Of a DNA stretch of 26,613 nt, positions 24,175 through 26,613 are shown in pieces. The notes beneath the pieces were generated by a model. It worked only from the letters and a program-made list of their open reading frames with translations. It was not told where the DNA came from and did not search any database. A program made the position numbers and the translations under genes. The stretch is from Syntrophaceae bacterium (GTDB taxonomy: Bacteria; Desulfobacterota; Syntrophia; Syntrophales; UBA2185): the NCBI GenBank assembly GCA_003508565.1, contig DNUI01000199.1, positions 1 to 26,613 on the forward strand. The letters are read 5' to 3'. Position 1 is the first letter of the stretch. Every line of letters starts with the position of its first letter.

Positions 24175-25353
24175 ATGGTGAAGTATAAAACTATTGAATA
24201 CTTTCAAGCTTTTTTCGAAGTGAATCAAACTATTTTTTCTTCTCTATCCATCAGGGATATTCTCAAACTTCTTGTCAAAAGAACTGTCAACACTCTTGGG
24301 GCCAAGGCGGGGAGCCTCAGGCTTTTGGATGAGAAGACTAAGCGCTTAGAACTGGTTGCTTCATATTTGCTCAGTACAAAATATTTAGACAAAGGGACTT
24401 TAATTTCCGATAAAAGCATTCCGGAAGTGCTGGAGGGGAAGGTTGTAACGATTAAAGATGCTTCCAAAGATCCAAGAATCCAGTATCAGAAGGAGAAGAC
24501 GGCAGAAGGTATTAATACTATCCTCTCAGTACCTGTAGTTGCCAATGATAGGGTCATCGGTGTCCTCAGGCTTTATTCGGGAGAGCCCCGGGACTTCAGT
24601 GACGAGGAGATCGAGTTCGTTTCAGCTCTGGCAGAAATCGGCGGATTGGCTATCGTCAATGCGAAGATCTATGAAGACGAAGGTATCAAGCTGTCTTCCC
24701 TTCTCAAAAAGTGCGGTGTTGAACTCCCGGAGGAACCCCGAAGACCTAAACAAAAATTAAAGTTATTTGCTCGAGAGACGATTGATCCATCAAAAAGTCT
24801 GGAGTACTTTAGAGGGCTCCATGAGATTACGAGGGCCATCCTCTCCACTCTGGATTCCCGCAAGGTCATAGCCCTGGTCATCGAGAAAGTACTCTTACTC
24901 ATGAAGGTGAAAGCCTGCTCGCTTCGCCTTATAAATGAGACGACGCGAGAACTGGAACTGGTCGCATCAAAAGGATTAAGCGAACGCTACCTAAAAAAAG
25001 GTCCCCTTCATATAGACAAGAGCATCCGCGACACTCTGGAAGGCACCCCCGTCTTCATCCCTGATGCGAGAACCGACTCCCGTGTTGAATACCTTGCCGA
25101 AAAAGCCCAGGAAGGAATCGTTTCGATCCTCTCGCTTCCGATAGTCGCGAGGAAACGCGTGATAGGAATGTTGCGGCTTTACTCTCAGGAGATGAGAAAG
25201 TACAGCCGTGAAGAAGTGGCTTTTCTCTCCGCGCTGGCAGAGATGGCGGGTATTGCAATCATAAATGCCAAGATGTACGAAAAAACAAAATATGATCTTT
25301 CCTTCTGGGAAACAACTTTAGGATATATGGGTGTTAAAGGCGATCAAAAATAG
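24175..25353 (+). CDS. Tandem GAF-domain protein without output domain
   Basis: The protein has 392 residues. GAF domains bind small molecules (cyclic nucleotides, tetrapyrroles, redox ligands). Two GAF domains (~22-165 and ~215-365) are clearly duplicates of each other: SLRLLDEKTKRLELVASYLL against SLRLINETTRELELVASKGL, and VIGVLRLYSGEPRDFSDEEI against VIGMLRLYSQEMRKYSREEV. No kinase, cyclase, HTH or other output domain follows; the last ~25 residues are a short tail. It must work by binding a partner. The ATG at 24175 has AGGAG 10 bases upstream; an ATG at 24166 is too close to it. It lies 170 bases after the MORN gene on the same strand, so a link is possible but unproven. Confidence 0.9.
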   Translation: MVKYKTIEYFQAFFEVNQTIFSSLSIRDILKLLVKRTVNTLGAKAGSLRLLDEKTKRLELVASYLLSTKYLDKGTLISDKSIPEVLEGKVVTIKDASKDPRIQYQKEKTAEGINTILSVPVVANDRVIGVLRLYSGEPRDFSDEEIEFVSALAEIGGLAIVNAKIYEDEGIKLSSLLKKCGVELPEEPRRPKQKLKLFARETIDPSKSLEYFRGLHEITRAILSTLDSRKVIALVIEKVLLLMKVKACSLRLINETTRELELVASKGLSERYLKKGPLHIDKSIRDTLEGTPVFIPDARTDSRVEYLAEKAQEGIVSILSLPIVARKRVIGMLRLYSQEMRKYSREEVAFLSALAEMAGIAIINAKMYEKTKYDLSFWETTLGYMGVKGDQK

Positions 25354-25448
25354 GAATTTGAACGTCTCAATCTTGCCACTTTTATGCCACCTATTGAAAT
25401 AATTGAGTCAAAGTATTAGTAAGGCCCTCCATAACGAAGCCTCCTCAG

Positions 25449-25634
25449 GTGACCATACATACACGGCTATCATTGCCCGGGATGTCCGATGCCACGGGCA
25501 ATGCTGTGGTGCTAAGTGGCAATCGTATTATTTTTATGGCCGGGGAATTCCTCGTCGCCAATGAAGCGGCCTACACCCGCATCGGACATATCATGAATTA
25601 CCTCCTCGCCGGCCTATTGCCTTCCGAAAAATGA
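25449..25634 (+). CDS. short unrecognised reading frame, possible gene fragment
   Basis: The frame has 61 codons from a GTG. Its second half looks protein-like (SGNRIIFMAGEFLVANEAAY, then TRIGHIMNYLLAGLL) in place of random translation. I do not recognise the family. No good ribosome site precedes it. It lies directly before the truncated DJ-1/PfpI frame, in a different frame, so both may be debris from one rearranged region. Confidence 0.3.
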   Translation: MTIHTRLSLPGMSDATGNAVVLSGNRIIFMAGEFLVANEAAYTRIGHIMNYLLAGLLPSEK

Positions 25635-25639
25635 CAGAG

Positions 25640-25950
25640 GCAATGAGGAAACGCACCGGATTAAGCATGAACAAGCTCGAAATTGTAAAGCCGTACTTTC
25701 CGTGTGTACCTACAGCTTCATCCTTCACCGTGCAGGGCTGCTCTCCGGGCGGCGGGCCACCGCTCATTGGGCGTTGCTTCAAAAGCTGCGGGATATGGGT
25801 GATCTGGAGGTAACTGAGGATTGGATTGTACACGAAGGAAAGATATGGACATCTGCGGGCGTTTCAACCGGCATTGATCTGGCCCTGGCCTTGATTGAGT
25901 GCGTTTCCGGTGAACACACAGCGGGCAGAGTTCAGTTCGCCGCTGAGTAG
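25640..25950 (+). pseudogene. DJ-1/PfpI (GlxA/isonitrile-hydratase-like) gene remnant
   Basis: The open frame to the TAG at 25948 reads QARNCKAVLSVCTYSFIL, then RAGLLSGRRATAHWALLQKL and IWTSAGVSTGIDLALALIE. This is the C-terminal half of the DJ-1/PfpI family, with the nucleophile-elbow Cys in SVCT and the following His in ATAHW. The N-terminal half (about 100 residues: the start strand and the PGG loop) is missing; a stop lies in frame at 25594 and no family-like start is upstream. A GTG at 25702 is inside the elbow and cannot start a working protein. It is therefore read as a truncated gene. Confidence 0.7.
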
Positions 25951-26028
25951 TATCCAACGAACAGGATGTATGGCGGATTTCATTTGCCGGAAGAGGCGCC
26001 CCGGTATATGAGAAAGACAACCTGATGT

Positions 26029-26613
26029 CTATGCGACCTTCTTTGATGGAATGTGTTTTTTAAAGACCGGATGACGTCGGGCGGCGAGATTGACGATATG
26101 GCTGATCATTTCTCCATAGGAATAGCCTGCAGCTTCGGCAGCACAGGCCATGCTGGCATCTGTTGTGATGTCGGAATTCGGGTTTACATCCAGTACCCAG
26201 AATATGCCGTCTTTGAGCCGGATATCGAGACGGGCATAATCACGGCAACCGGAGGTTTTGTACGCAAGGATACAGGTATTCTTTAAGCGTTTATATTCCG
26301 CCTCAGTCAAGAGCGCGGGCAATTGCAGGCCGATCTTTTCGTAATGGGTCGATCCGGGTTTGAACTTGGAATCATATGTGCAGAGGCGATCTCGTACGTT
26401 ATCGAAGGCCGTAAAATCCATTTCCGCAGGAGGCAACATCTCAATACTGCCGTTACCCCAAAGAGAAACGTGAAATTCCCTTCCATCAATGAAATCTTCA
26501 ACGATAGCGGGTTGACTGAATACATCCAGAATATATGCAATCCGCTCTTTCAATTCTTCTGGTGTCATGACGACGGCATCACTAGTCAGACCATAACTGC
26601 AGTGTTCACGGGA
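26029..26613 (-). CDS. D-Ala-D-Ala-ligase-like ATP-grasp protein, C-terminal part (N-terminus beyond right edge)
   Basis: The frame is open from 26613 (window edge) to the stop at 26029, giving 194 residues. The ATG at 26568 is internal: the codons before it (SREHCSYGLTSDAVV) fit the conserved KP-x-DGS-GI strand of the family. ATP-grasp hallmarks follow: AIVEDFIDGREFHVSLWGN (the nucleotide-binding region) and the Mg-binding end VLDVNPNSDI. The family ligates carboxylates to amino groups through an acyl phosphate. Whether it is a true Ddl or a relative acting on another dipeptide or peptide cannot be judged from this half. The DJ-1-like remnant lies 78 bases beyond its stop, on the other strand. 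Confidence 0.88.
   Translation of the reverse strand, partial: SREHCSYGLTSDAVVMTPEELKERIAYILDVFSQPAIVEDFIDGREFHVSLWGNGSIEMLPPAEMDFTAFDNVRDRLCTYDSKFKPGSTHYEKIGLQLPALLTEAEYKRLKNTCILAYKTSGCRDYARLDIRLKDGIFWVLDVNPNSDITTDASMACAAEAAGYSYGEMISHIVNLAARRHPVFKKHIPSKKVA

Overview
The window reads as a stretch of chromosome from an anaerobic Gram-negative bacterium, most likely a Desulfobacterota (deltaproteobacterial) lineage close to Syntrophales. This is an inference from gene content: an hsp20-lon pair, a menaquinone-type UbiE/MenG methyltransferase, a MinD / J-HTH / SPOR gene set, a CBS-DUF294 protein followed by a DnaQ-like exonuclease, and several MORN-repeat proteins. No rRNA, tRNA, CRISPR array, insertion sequence or phage gene was seen. 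Several promoters match the sigma70 consensus closely, with 17-base spacers.

Layout. Bases 1-284 (minus) hold the N-terminal part of a MORN-repeat protein that runs off the left edge, with its own promoter. Behind it lies a short remnant of an adenine deaminase gene (509-~685, minus), then a Nudix hydrolase (minus). Bases 1484-4339 are a small heat-shock protein and Lon protease. Bases 4497-7088 are a promoter and three genes: a MinD/FlhG-like ATPase, a degenerate J-domain/HTH protein, and a membrane-anchored SPOR protein. A convergent ubiE/menG follows (minus), then a DUF523-DUF1722 protein (8199-9146). Bases 9296-12746 hold a membrane-bound hybrid histidine kinase and a methyltransferase that resembles the PhcB type of signal synthase. 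Bases 12893-15882 (minus) are a translationally coupled pair, a hydantoinase/oxoprolinase-like ASKHA protein and a histone-deacetylase-fold amidohydrolase. Bases 16136-19353 hold a cNMP/CBS/DUF294 regulator and a DEDDh exonuclease behind a strong promoter.

The most unusual region is 19717-24005. A consensus promoter drives a 1200-residue protein with three MORN repeats, then a roughly 890-residue Ala/Glu/Lys/Arg helical rod, then about nine MORN repeats. An all-MORN protein of 193 residues follows directly, and then a two-GAF protein with no output domain. The rod contains an internal tandem duplication of exactly 186 codons. A degraded copy of the 5' end of the long MORN gene, including part of its upstream region, lies about 7 kb away at 12790-12908. 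The right end holds a truncated DJ-1/PfpI-like gene and the C-terminal part of a D-Ala-D-Ala-ligase-like ATP-grasp protein that runs off the edge.

Best candidates for something undescribed are: (1) the MORN-rod-MORN protein with its MORN partner and MORN paralogues; (2) the MinD / J-HTH / SPOR trio, which looks like a positioning or envelope module; (3) the histidine kinase and PhcB-like methyltransferase pair, a possible fatty-acid-methyl-ester signalling pair; and (4) the hydantoinase / HDAC-fold pair. All functional links between neighbours are inferred from gene order.
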